This document shows positions 7,915-16,283 of a DNA stretch of 64,000 bases, in pieces (within the stretch, counting starts at the first letter, position 1; every line of letters begins with the position of its first letter). The notes under the pieces were generated by a model. It did not search any database and was not told where the DNA came from. It saw only the letters and a program-made list of their open reading frames with translations. Origin of the DNA: AC-32 sp963788215 (GTDB lineage Bacteria; Actinomycetota; Thermoleophilia; Gaiellales; Gaiellaceae); NCBI GenBank assembly GCA_963788215.1, contig CAWBFX010000010.1, positions 992,001 to 1,056,000 of the forward strand, written 5' to 3'. A program made the translations under genes and the position numbers.

Positions 7915-9045
7915 ATGTGGGAGACGCTTAGCGACCACCCGGAGGTGCTCTACGGCGCGGCGCTCGCGCTCCTGATCGTGATCCTGCTGACGCCGGCGGT
8001 CGGCGGGATGGCGCGCCTGCTCGGCGTCGTAGACCGGCCGGAAGGACGGCGCCTGAACCGCCGGGCGGTGCCGCGGCTCGGCGGGCTCGCGCTCTTCTTC
8101 GGGATCTTCGTGCCGGCGCTCGCGTTCCTGCCGCTCGGCTCCGAGACGCGCGGCCTCCTCCTGGGGGCGGCCGTGGCCACGCTGGTCGGGGCGATCGACG
8201 ACTTCCGCGGCCTGATCTGGTGGGAGAAGCTCGGCGGCCAGGTCGCCGCCGCCGCGATCCCGACCATCTTCGGCATCTGGGTGCACCGCTTCACGTTCCC
8301 GGTGCTCGGCGTGCACCAGTTTCCCGAGTGGGTCGGGGTCTCGCTGACCGTGCTCTGGATCGTCGCGATCATGAACATGGTCAACTTCCTGGACGGCCTC
8401 GACGGCCTCGCGGCGGGGGTATGCGCGATCTCGGGCTTCACCTTCTGCCTGATCGCCCTCTCGCTCCACCGCCCCAACCCGGCCCTGCTCGCGGCGGTCG
8501 TCTTCGGCGCCTGCCTCGGCTTCCTGCGGCACAACTTCTACCCGGCGCGGATCTTCATGGGCGACTCGGGAGCCCTGCTGTTGGGCTTCGTTCTGGGGGC
8601 GCTCTCGGTCCAGGGCCTGCTCAAGACGGCGGCCGTCGCGACCTTGCTCTTCCCGCTGCTCGTGCTCGCGGTGCCCATCATCGATACGTCGTTCGTCGTG
8701 GCGAAGCGCCTCAAGTACGGGCAACCCGTCTACGGAGCCGACCGCTCGCACCTCCACCACCGCTTCATGAACATCGGCTTCTCGCAGGCGCGGGCGGCGC
8801 TGACGATGTGGGCCTGGTGCGGGATCCTGGCCGGGGCCGCGCTCGCGACTCGCTTCCTGCGGCCGCACGCGCACGGCGTGTGGCACACGGGCCCGACGAT
8901 CGCGATGGCGGCGATCGGTCTGCTGGCCCTGGCGGCCTCGATCTACATGGTCTACCTGCTCGAGATCGTGAAGCTCGCGAACCCGCGCATCCGGCGGCGC
9001 GAGCGGGAGGCTCAGGTCAGGAACGCCTCCAGGCGCTCGGCGTAG
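7915..9045 (+). CDS. Undecaprenyl-phosphate GlcNAc-1-phosphate transferase (WecA/TagO/MraY family)
   Basis: Polytopic membrane protein (376 aa, about 11 hydrophobic segments) that transfers a sugar-1-phosphate from a UDP-sugar to undecaprenyl phosphate, starting synthesis of a cell-envelope glycopolymer. Family hallmarks are GAIDDFRGL (catalytic Asp pair), MNMVNFLDGLDGLAAG, GDSGALLLGF and the C-terminal HLHHRF. In actinobacteria the orthologue sits between upp/glyA-type genes and the atp operon, as here. WecA/TagO is favoured over MraY because of the HLHHR motif. Its last 34 bp overlap a convergent hydrolase gene. Confidence 0.92.
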   Translation: MWETLSDHPEVLYGAALALLIVILLTPAVGGMARLLGVVDRPEGRRLNRRAVPRLGGLALFFGIFVPALAFLPLGSETRGLLLGAAVATLVGAIDDFRGLIWWEKLGGQVAAAAIPTIFGIWVHRFTFPVLGVHQFPEWVGVSLTVLWIVAIMNMVNFLDGLDGLAAGVCAISGFTFCLIALSLHRPNPALLAAVVFGACLGFLRHNFYPARIFMGDSGALLLGFVLGALSVQGLLKTAAVATLLFPLLVLAVPIIDTSFVVAKRLKYGQPVYGADRSHLHHRFMNIGFSQARAALTMWAWCGILAGAALATRFLRPHAHGVWHTGPTIAMAAIGLLALAASIYMVYLLEIVKLANPRIRRREREAQVRNASRRSA

Positions 9046-9704
9046 CCCGGCGCGCGCGGGATCGAATGCCCCGCGCCGGCCAGCACCGCCCGCTCCGCGC
9101 CCAGCCGCTCCTCGAGCACGTCGCAGACCGCGTCGAAGGCCGCGTTGTGCCCGCCCGACATCACGAGCTTCGGAAACGGAGCCGCCGCCAGCTCGTCGAG
9201 CGGGATCTCGGCCTCCCACGGCGGGCGCTCGGCCATGGCCGCCCGCGCGCCCTGCTCGAGCTCCGGCGGCAGAGGATCGGGCAGGCGGGTCGCGCTGCCG
9301 ACGATCGCGAGAAAGCCGCGCAGGTAGTCGGCCGGCTCGTGCGGCCCCGTCGCGAAGAAGGCCTCGAGCTCTGCGATCAGCCGATCGACCTCCGGCTGTC
9401 CCCGCGCCACCGCGAACGCCGGCGGCTCGCTGACCGTCAGCGAGCGCACCGCCTCCGGCCTGCGGGCCGCCATCAGGAGCGCGATGACTCCGCCGTACGA
9501 ATGACCCACCAGATGTGCGCCGTCGCCCAACAGCGCGACGAGCTCCTCGGCCTGCTCGTCGAAGTCGATCCGGTCGAGCAGCGGCCCGGGCGGATAGCCG
9601 CCGCGGTTCGGGACGACGAGCTCGAAACGCTCGCGCAAGGGCTCGATCGCCGTGAACGTGGCGGGCCCGTTGCCGACGCTGCCGTGGACGAAGACGACGC
9701 GCAC
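9012..9704 (-). CDS. Alpha/beta hydrolase
   Basis: A 230-residue alpha/beta hydrolase. The N-terminal strand runs into the oxyanion turn VFVHGSVGNGP, the nucleophile elbow is GHSYGG, and the C-terminal catalytic His lies in GAGHSIPRAPGY. It is small, with a short cap, and lacks a signal peptide, so it is cytosolic. The closest general class is the carboxylesterase/lipase-like alpha/beta hydrolases; the substrate is unknown. The start is GTG 9704, supported by TAGAAT 6 nt upstream on the minus strand. It is divergent from the ATP synthase operon and its 3' end overlaps the wecA-like gene. Confidence 0.85.
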   Translation of the reverse strand: MRVVFVHGSVGNGPATFTAIEPLRERFELVVPNRGGYPPGPLLDRIDFDEQAEELVALLGDGAHLVGHSYGGVIALLMAARRPEAVRSLTVSEPPAFAVARGQPEVDRLIAELEAFFATGPHEPADYLRGFLAIVGSATRLPDPLPPELEQGARAAMAERPPWEAEIPLDELAAAPFPKLVMSGGHNAAFDAVCDVLEERLGAERAVLAGAGHSIPRAPGYAERLEAFLT

Positions 9705-9710
9705 CCTCCG

Positions 9711-9716
9711 ATTCTA
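9711..9716 (-). promoter_or_regulatory. Leaderless -10 box TAGAAT
   Basis: Minus-strand TAGAAT (9716-9711), 6 nt, then GTG 9704. The left arm of the inverted repeat 9732-9761 falls where its -35 would be. Confidence 0.55.
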
Positions 9717-9731
9717 GTCGTACAAAGTGTC

Positions 9732-9761
9732 GCGAAAACCGAGCAACCGAGCGGTTTTCGC
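9732..9761. promoter_or_regulatory. Perfect 10-bp inverted repeat in the atp/hydrolase divergent region
   Basis: gcgaaaaccg at 9732-9741 and cggttttcgc at 9752-9761 are exact reverse complements separated by 10 nt. The repeat lies between the hydrolase -10 (9711) and the atp operon -10 (9789), covering the likely -35 of the hydrolase promoter. It is placed like an operator. Since the hydrolase mRNA starts further left and the atp mRNA further right, it would not be in either transcript, so a DNA-binding site is more plausible than a terminator. Confidence 0.5.
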
Positions 9762-9788
9762 CTGTCACAAGCTCGCGACCTCGTTTGG

Positions 9789-9794
9789 TATGCT
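9789..9794 (+). promoter_or_regulatory. Leaderless -10 box TATGCT of the ATP synthase operon
   Basis: TATGCT, 7 nt (cgcgccg), then ATG 9802. No ribosome-binding site precedes the ATG. This is the only strong promoter candidate upstream of atpZ/atpI-atpG. Confidence 0.6.
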
Positions 9795-9801
9795 CGCGCC
9801 G

Positions 9802-10002
9802 ATGGAGCCCAGTCCCCGTTCGAGCTTCGAGCCGGCCGGAGCCGGCGCATTGCTCGGAGGCGTGACTGCCGCGGGCGTCGGTGCCGGCGCGCTCGTCGGC
9901 TGGGCCGCAGGCTCGGTCGGGCTCGGGATCCTCGGCGGCGCCTTCATCGGAGTGCCTGCCGGGGTGGCTGCCGTCTACATCCGCTACCGGAACGCGCTTT
10001 GA
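9802..10002 (+). CDS. AtpZ/AtpI-like small membrane protein
   Basis: A 66-residue protein with two Gly/Ala-rich transmembrane helices (about residues 15-36 and 39-60) and a basic C-terminus (YIRYRNAL). Such AtpZ-type proteins (F0F1-ATPase subunit family) precede atpI in many ATP synthase operons and are reported to help c-ring assembly or Mg/Ca supply. The start ATG 9802 is fixed by the leaderless promoter 7 nt upstream. The stop TGA overlaps the TTG of the next gene. Family assignment rests on position, size and topology rather than on a specific motif. Confidence 0.7.
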   Translation: MEPSPRSSFEPAGAGALLGGVTAAGVGAGALVGWAAGSVGLGILGGAFIGVPAGVAAVYIRYRNAL

Positions 10003-10379
10003 CGCGCGTCGGCGTCCTCGGAGCTCCCAGGCCCGCACCGGCCAGGGGCTGGGTGCCCGCCGCAGGCGGCGCGCTCGTAATCGTGCTCGCGCTGCCGCTC
10101 TTCCTCGTCGCCGGCTGGGATCTCGCCGGCTGGGCGGTCGCGGCGGTGCTCTGGGTCGGCGTGCAAGCGTTCGGCCTGCTGCTGGGACGGCTGAGCCCGT
10201 CCGCCGCGCTCGGCTTCGGGATGATGCTGCGCATGCTCGGCGTCCTCGTCGTCCTCGTGGCCGTCGCCGCCTCTGACCAGGCCGTCGGTCTCGCTGCCGC
10301 GCTCGTCTACGGCGCGGCCTACTCCGCCGAGCTGGCGCTCTCGCTCGCTTCGTACTACGGGCAGGAGCCGACCGCATGA
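9999..10379 (+). CDS. atpI: ATP synthase subunit I-like protein
   Basis: A 126-residue protein with four predicted membrane helices (from about residue 24 onwards), located directly before atpB, the usual place of atpI, an assembly factor for the c-ring. TTG 9999 overlaps the previous stop (TTGA). A GTG at 10053 is an alternative start that would remove a short soluble N-terminus. The stop overlaps the atpB ATG (ATGA), so translation is coupled throughout. Sequence conservation of AtpI is poor and the call relies mostly on topology and position. Confidence 0.7.
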   Translation: MTRVGVLGAPRPAPARGWVPAAGGALVIVLALPLFLVAGWDLAGWAVAAVLWVGVQAFGLLLGRLSPSAALGFGMMLRMLGVLVVLVAVAASDQAVGLAAALVYGAAYSAELALSLASYYGQEPTA

Positions 10380-11231
10380 AGCGCGCGCTCGTCTCCCTGA
10401 CGATGCTCGCCCTGGCGGTTCCGGCCCCGGCCTTCGCCCGCGGAGACTTCGACCCGACCACGGAGTTCGAGCAGCACGAGTGGGTCTCCATCCACCTCGG
10501 CGGCCTGAACCTCTCGATCACCAAGGCGGTCGTGTACCTGATGATCAGCGCCGCGCTCACGATCCTGCTCGGCATGGTCCTGATGCGCGCGCGGCTCGCA
10601 CTGCTGCCGGACCGCCGCCAGACCCTGGGCGAGGCGATCTACGAGGTGACGCAGACGGCGATCGCCGAGCAGGGGCTTCCGTCGAAGGCGATCGGCCGCT
10701 GGTTCCCGTACGTCGCCACGCTGGCGCTGTTCATCTGGGTGGTGAACGTGATCGGCTTCATCCCGCTGCCGCTGACCGGCGAGACCTGGCACGGCGTGCC
10801 GACCTGGGGAATCTACGCCGCGACGTCGTCACTGTCGGTGACGCTGGCGCTCGCCCTGCTCACGTTCGTCTTCACGCACTTCGAGGGGATCCGCTGGAAC
10901 GGCCCCGTGCGCTACTTCAAGAGCTGGATCCCCGAGGCGCCGACCGCGCTGCTCTTTCTGATCGTGCCGCTCGAGATCCTCGGCCAGTTCATGCGGCTGA
11001 TCTCGCTCAGCGTTCGTCTCTTCGCCAACATGCTCGCGGGCCACATCCTGATCCTGACCTTCATCGGCCTGATGTTCATCCTCGAGTCCGTCGTCCTGGC
11101 CGATCGTGACGGTCCCGGTCGCGACGGCGTTCTACCTGTTCGAGGTCCTGATCGTCGTCACGATCCAGGCGTTCATCTTCGCCGCCCTGTCCGCCATCTA
11201 CATCGGCTCGGCGATCGAGCCGGAGCACTAG
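10376..11231 (+). CDS. atpB: ATP synthase Fo subunit a, with apparent +1 frameshift near 11099-11102
   Basis: Subunit a forms the proton half-channels beside the c-ring. Frame 1 from ATG 10376 encodes residues 1-241, with an N-terminal signal-like segment and the essential-Arg helix SLSVRLFANMLAGH. After VVLA the correct protein continues in the next frame: IVTVPVATAFYLFEVLIVV, then TIQAFIFAALSAIYIGSAI, ending at TAG 11229-11231. The original frame instead runs into non-homologous residues to 11278. Length is 1 mod 3, so one extra base in ctggccgatc restores a normal roughly 284-residue protein. As the subunit is essential when Fo is used, sequence error is likeliest. atpE follows after 10 nt with a good ribosome-binding site (ggaggg). 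Confidence 0.9.
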
Positions 11232-11241
11232 GAGGGAACTC

Positions 11242-11502
11242 ATGTCCACGCTTCTCGCTGCCACCTCCGGCGACGTGACCAAGGCAGGCAAGGCCATTGG
11301 TCTCGCGCTCGGCGTCGGCCTCGGCGCGCTCGGCGCCGGCATCGGCATCGGCAACATCTTCGCCTCGATGATCCAGTCCGTCGCCCGCCAGCCCGAGCTC
11401 CGCGGCGAGCTCCAGGGCATCCAGTGGCTGGGCTTCGCGCTCACCGAGGCCGTCGTCTTCTACGGCCTGCTCGGCTCGATCCTCGCCTACGTGCTCGTCT
11501 GA
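11242..11502 (+). CDS. atpE: ATP synthase Fo subunit c
   Basis: Proteolipid c-ring subunit, 86 aa, a two-helix hairpin. Helix 1 is Gly-rich (GVGLGALGAGIGIGN), the polar loop is RQPEL, and helix 2 carries the ion-binding carboxylate Glu69 in LGFALTEAVVFYG. There is no Na+-type Q/ES/T signature in helix 1 or next to Glu69 (TEAV), which suits H+ coupling. A strong ribosome-binding site (ggaggg) lies 6-11 nt upstream, unlike the leaderless first gene, as expected for an internal operon gene needing high expression. Confidence 0.97.
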   Translation: MSTLLAATSGDVTKAGKAIGLALGVGLGALGAGIGIGNIFASMIQSVARQPELRGELQGIQWLGFALTEAVVFYGLLGSILAYVLV

Positions 11503-11511
11503 GGTGACCTG

Positions 11512-12039
11512 ATGCCGCTCGCGACGAACCCGCTGATCCAGGTCACCCCGGGACTCATGATCTGGACGATCGTTTGCTTCCTGATCACGCTCTTCGTGCT
11601 CAAGCGCTACGCGTTCGGACCGATCCAGAAGGCGATCGACGAGCGGCGCGACCGGATCCGGCAGTCGCTGGAGGAAGCCGACAACGCGCGCGCGGAGGCG
11701 CACCAGCTGCTCGAGGAGCACCGGAAGCTGATCGCCGGCGCGAAGAACGACGCGGAGGAGATCCTCGCCGAGGCGCGCCGCGTCTCGGAGTCGAACGTCC
11801 GGCGCATGCGCGAGGAGACCGAGACCGACCGCCAGCGTCGGCTCGAGGACACGCGCAAGCAGATCGAGGCGGAGACCCGCCGCGCGCTCGAGCAGATCCG
11901 CTCCGAGGTCGCCGACCTCAGCCTGATCGCGGCCGAGAAGGTCACCCGCAAGTCGCTCGACGACGCCGACCACCGGCGCCTGATCGACGAGGCGATCGGC
12001 GAGCTCGACTTCTCGGCGTTCGAAGGGAGCCAGAACTGA
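11512..12039 (+). CDS. atpF: ATP synthase Fo subunit b
   Basis: Peripheral stalk subunit, 175 aa: one N-terminal membrane helix (about residues 13-31, LMIWTIVCFLITLFVL), then a long charged helix rich in Glu/Arg/Ala that dimerises as a right-handed coiled coil and binds F1 through subunit delta. The KRYAFGPIQKAIDERRDRI segment after the membrane helix is typical. The gene ends in TGA overlapping the start of atpH. Confidence 0.95.
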   Translation: MPLATNPLIQVTPGLMIWTIVCFLITLFVLKRYAFGPIQKAIDERRDRIRQSLEEADNARAEAHQLLEEHRKLIAGAKNDAEEILAEARRVSESNVRRMREETETDRQRRLEDTRKQIEAETRRALEQIRSEVADLSLIAAEKVTRKSLDDADHRRLIDEAIGELDFSAFEGSQN

Positions 12040-12567
12040 GCGTCACCGACCGCGTCTACGCGCGCGCCCTGTTCGAGGCCGCCGTCGGCGAAGGCCGGCT
12101 CGAGCCCGTCCGCGAGCAGCTCCAGCAGCTGGCCTCCGCCGAGGCCGAGGTGCCCGAGCTGCGCGGGCTCCTGCGGAACCCGCAGCTCGACCCGCGCACG
12201 AAGCGGGCCGCGCTCGAGGACCTGCTCGCCGGAGGCGACGAGCTGCTGCGCAACTTCCTGCTGGTCCTGGTGGACAAGAACCGAGCCGGACAGCTCGAGG
12301 AGATCGCGCGCGAGTTCGAGCGCCTCGCCGGCCAGCACGAAGGCGTCGTCCACGCCGAGCTGACGACCGCCGTCGAGCTCTCGGACGCCGACGCGAAGGA
12401 ACTGCTGCAGCAGATCGAGCGCGCCTCCGGCCAGAAGGTCATGGCGACGCGGAGCGTCGATCCGGACCTGATCGGCGGGATCGTCCTCCAGGTCGGGTCC
12501 CAGCGGCTCGACGCGAGCGTGCGCGGGCCGCCTGGAACGCCTACGACGAGAGCTGGCTACGGCCTAG
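12036..12567 (+). CDS. atpH: ATP synthase F1 subunit delta, CTG start and apparent +1 frameshift near 12525
   Basis: OSCP/delta subunit joining F1 to the peripheral stalk. The protein begins LSVTDRVYARALFEAA. No ATG, GTG or TTG is available, and the frame opens with CTG 12036 overlapping the atpF stop (CTGA), with aagggag 8 nt upstream, so CTG initiation is likely. Near the end the 0-frame leaves homology after SVRG; the +1 frame gives GRLERLRRELATA and a TAG at 12565-12567, the normal delta C-terminus. One extra G in the run 12525-12527 explains this. The uncorrected frame runs on into atpA (to 12599). Corrected length is about 176 aa. Confidence 0.88.
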
Positions 12568-12582
12568 AGAAAAGGAGAACTG

Positions 12583-14112
<1,530 letters not shown>

Positions 14113-14115
14113 CGG

Positions 14116-15012
14116 ATGGCGACGCTCCAAGACCTCAAGCGCCGGATCCGCTCGGTCCGGAACACGCGCAAGATCACGAAGGCGATGGAGCTCGTCGCCG
14201 CCGCCCGGCTGCGGCGGGCCGAAGAGCGGATCACCCAGATGCGCGACTTCGCCGATCGGATGCAGGAGCTCACCGCCGGGACCGCCCGGGCCGCCTCGTC
14301 GCTCCGCGGCCTGACGCTGCTGCAGCAGCGCGAGGCGAACCGCGTCGCGATCGTCGCGCTCACCGGCGACCGCGGGCTGGCCGGCGCGTTCAACGGCCAG
14401 ATCCTCCGGCGCGCGTTCGCCGTCGAGCGGCGCCTGCGCGAGGAGGGACGCGAGATCCGCTGGCTGGCCGTCGGCCGCAAGGGCCGCTCGACGCTGCACT
14501 TCCGGCGCTACGAGGTCGAGCAGGCGTGGACCGGCTTCACCGACCAGCCTTCCTACGGCGACGCGCAGGCGGTCGCGCACCGGCTGGCGGAGCTCTACTC
14601 GAACGAGGAGATCGACCAGGCGATCGTCGTCTACAACCACTACGTCTCGCCGCTCGTCCAGCGCGTCACCGAGCAGCAGGTGCTCCCGATCTCACAGGAA
14701 GTGCTCGGCGGCGAGAGCGAGGAGGAGGCCGAGCACGAAAGCGCGCTGCTCGGCGACTTCATCTACGAGCCCGAGCCGGAGCAGATCCTCGAGCGGCTCT
14801 TGCCGGTCTACCTCGAGACCGAGATCTACCGCGCGCTACTCGAGTCGGCCGCCTCCGAGCACGGCGCGCGCATGACCGCGATGCGCAACGCCTCGAAGAA
14901 CGCCGGCGAACTGATCGGCAGCCTCACGCTCGACCTCAACCGCGCCCGCCAGGCGGAGATCACCCAGGAGATTCTCGAGGTCGTCGCAGGCGCTGACGCC
15001 CTGACGCAGTAA
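14116..15012 (+). CDS. atpG: ATP synthase F1 subunit gamma
   Basis: Central stalk subunit, 298 aa, that rotates inside the alpha3beta3 head. The N-terminal helix RRIRSVRNTRKITKAMELVAAA and the C-terminal helix ending TLDLNRARQAEITQEILEVV are the two parts of the rotating coiled coil; the Rossmann-like middle domain lies between, with an acidic insertion around residues 196-206 (GGESEEEAEHES). In most bacteria atpD follows directly. Here atpD is 7.3 kb further on, behind a peptide transporter. Confidence 0.97.
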   Translation: MATLQDLKRRIRSVRNTRKITKAMELVAAARLRRAEERITQMRDFADRMQELTAGTARAASSLRGLTLLQQREANRVAIVALTGDRGLAGAFNGQILRRAFAVERRLREEGREIRWLAVGRKGRSTLHFRRYEVEQAWTGFTDQPSYGDAQAVAHRLAELYSNEEIDQAIVVYNHYVSPLVQRVTEQQVLPISQEVLGGESEEEAEHESALLGDFIYEPEPEQILERLLPVYLETEIYRALLESAASEHGARMTAMRNASKNAGELIGSLTLDLNRARQAEITQEILEVVAGADALTQ

Positions 15013-15046
15013 AGGATCCACCAACTTTTCGCAGTAGCGAGTCGTC

Positions 15047-15052
15047 TATAGT
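15047..15052 (+). promoter_or_regulatory. Candidate -10 TATAGT for the peptide transporter
   Basis: TATAGT lies 12 nt before the ATG 15065 in the 52-bp atpG-oppC gap. There is no Shine-Dalgarno sequence, so the mRNA would have a leader of only a few bases. No convincing -35 is seen. Confidence 0.45.
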
Positions 15053-15064
15053 TCCGCGGACCCC

Positions 15065-16129
15065 ATGTCGCCTCCGGAAAAAGAGATCGTCGTCTCCGGC
15101 GCCGCCGGCCTCGGGGCTGCCGTCGCGGCGGAAACCAGCGGCGAGCTAGGCGACATCGAGGCAGTTCGCGCCCGCGGCTACTGGGAGCTCGTCTGGAGCC
15201 GTTTCAAGCGCGACAAGGTGGCCCTCGCGAGCGGCGTCTTCATCATCCTTCTGATTGCGGTCGCCTTCGGCGGCGCACCGCTCGCGAGCAAGTGGCTCGG
15301 TCATGGCCCGAACGACCTCTTCATCGAGCCTCCGGCGGTCTCTGCCGACCTGCAGCCCGCCGGCCCGTGGACGCATTTCAGCTACACGGACGAGAACGGG
15401 CACCGGCAGCACAGCATCCTCATCCTCGGCGCGGCGAGCACGCTGGGCCAGGACGAGTTCCTCCGCATGCTCTACGGCGCTCAGGTCTCGCTCGAGGTTG
15501 CGCTCCTGTCCACCTTCGGGGTGATGGTCATCGGGGTGTTGATGGGGGCGATTGCGGGCTACTACAGAGGCATGGTAGATACGGTCATATCCCGGGTCAC
15601 CGAGATCACCATGGCCTTCCCGGTGCTCCTGTTCGTGATCGCGCTGGCCGCGACGGTCGGCCCGCGCCTGGACAAGATCACGTTCGGGGTGTTCGGCGAA
15701 GGGGTCGTGACGCTGACCTTCATCTTCTGCCTGTTCGGCTGGTTCTATCCGGCGAGGATCATGCGGGCCCAGGTGCTCTCGATCCGCGAGAAGGAGTACA
15801 TCGAGGCCGCCCGGATGATCGGGGCGAGCGACGGGCGGATCATCCGCTCGCATGTGCTCCCGCACCTCGTCGCGCCGATCATCGTCTTCTCGAGCCTGAT
15901 CGTCGCCAGCTACATCCTGGCCGAGGCGGGCCTGTCCTTCCTCGGGCTGGGGATCCACCCGCCGCAGTCGAGCTGGGGCAACCTGCTCGCAGAAGGGCCG
16001 AACTACTACCTCGCCCAGCCCTGGCTGATGCTCTGGCCCGGCCTCGCCGTGCTCGCGACGACGCTCGCGTTCAACCTGCTCGGCGACGGCCTCCGCGACG
16101 CGTTCGATCCGCGCGCCGTCAGGGCCTAG
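15065..16129 (+). CDS. Peptide ABC transporter permease, OppC/DppC type
   Basis: Inner-membrane permease, 354 aa. A soluble N-terminus of about 45 residues is followed by a first helix (VALASGVFIILLIAVAF), a large extracytoplasmic loop, then five helices. The ABC-coupling EAA loop is EYIEAARMIGASDGRIIRSH, followed by the conserved AGLSFLGLGIHPP and the DPR end (DAFDPRAVRA). It pairs with the OppB-type permease at 18047. Unusually the C-type permease precedes the binding protein, and the whole cluster sits inside the ATP synthase locus. Confidence 0.93.
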   Translation: MSPPEKEIVVSGAAGLGAAVAAETSGELGDIEAVRARGYWELVWSRFKRDKVALASGVFIILLIAVAFGGAPLASKWLGHGPNDLFIEPPAVSADLQPAGPWTHFSYTDENGHRQHSILILGAASTLGQDEFLRMLYGAQVSLEVALLSTFGVMVIGVLMGAIAGYYRGMVDTVISRVTEITMAFPVLLFVIALAATVGPRLDKITFGVFGEGVVTLTFIFCLFGWFYPARIMRAQVLSIREKEYIEAARMIGASDGRIIRSHVLPHLVAPIIVFSSLIVASYILAEAGLSFLGLGIHPPQSSWGNLLAEGPNYYLAQPWLMLWPGLAVLATTLAFNLLGDGLRDAFDPRAVRA

Positions 16130-16194
16130 CGACTCGCCCAGAAGAACGCCGATACCCGGCTACATCCGGGCGAAACACGCGACTAACCAATTCT

Positions 16195-16257
16195 TAACCT
16201 GCTCGTCTTATGTGCTCAGGCGGGCAGGAACCCGTCTGGGCCGGCGGCGTTCGCCGG
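16195..16257 (+). promoter_or_regulatory. Candidate promoter and leader hairpin of the binding-protein gene
   Basis: In the 154-bp gap before the binding-protein ATG there is TAACCT (16195-16200), a possible -10, and a stem ccggcg/cgccgg (16241-16246 with 16252-16257). The leader ends in aaaggag (16274-16280), a classical ribosome-binding site, so this gene is not leaderless. Confidence 0.35.
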
Positions 16258-16283
16258 TTCGAAAGGTTCACGAAAGGAGTGAC

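Noticed and set aside
7255..10575. Very long minus-strand open frame (about 1100 codons) across upp, wecA and the start of the atp operon
   Set aside because: It is antisense to well-supported genes, composed of Arg/Ala/Asp/Gly-rich shadow sequence typical of GC-rich DNA, and has no recognisable domain. Its 9012-9704 stretch matches the true hydrolase only where that gene really lies, in another frame.
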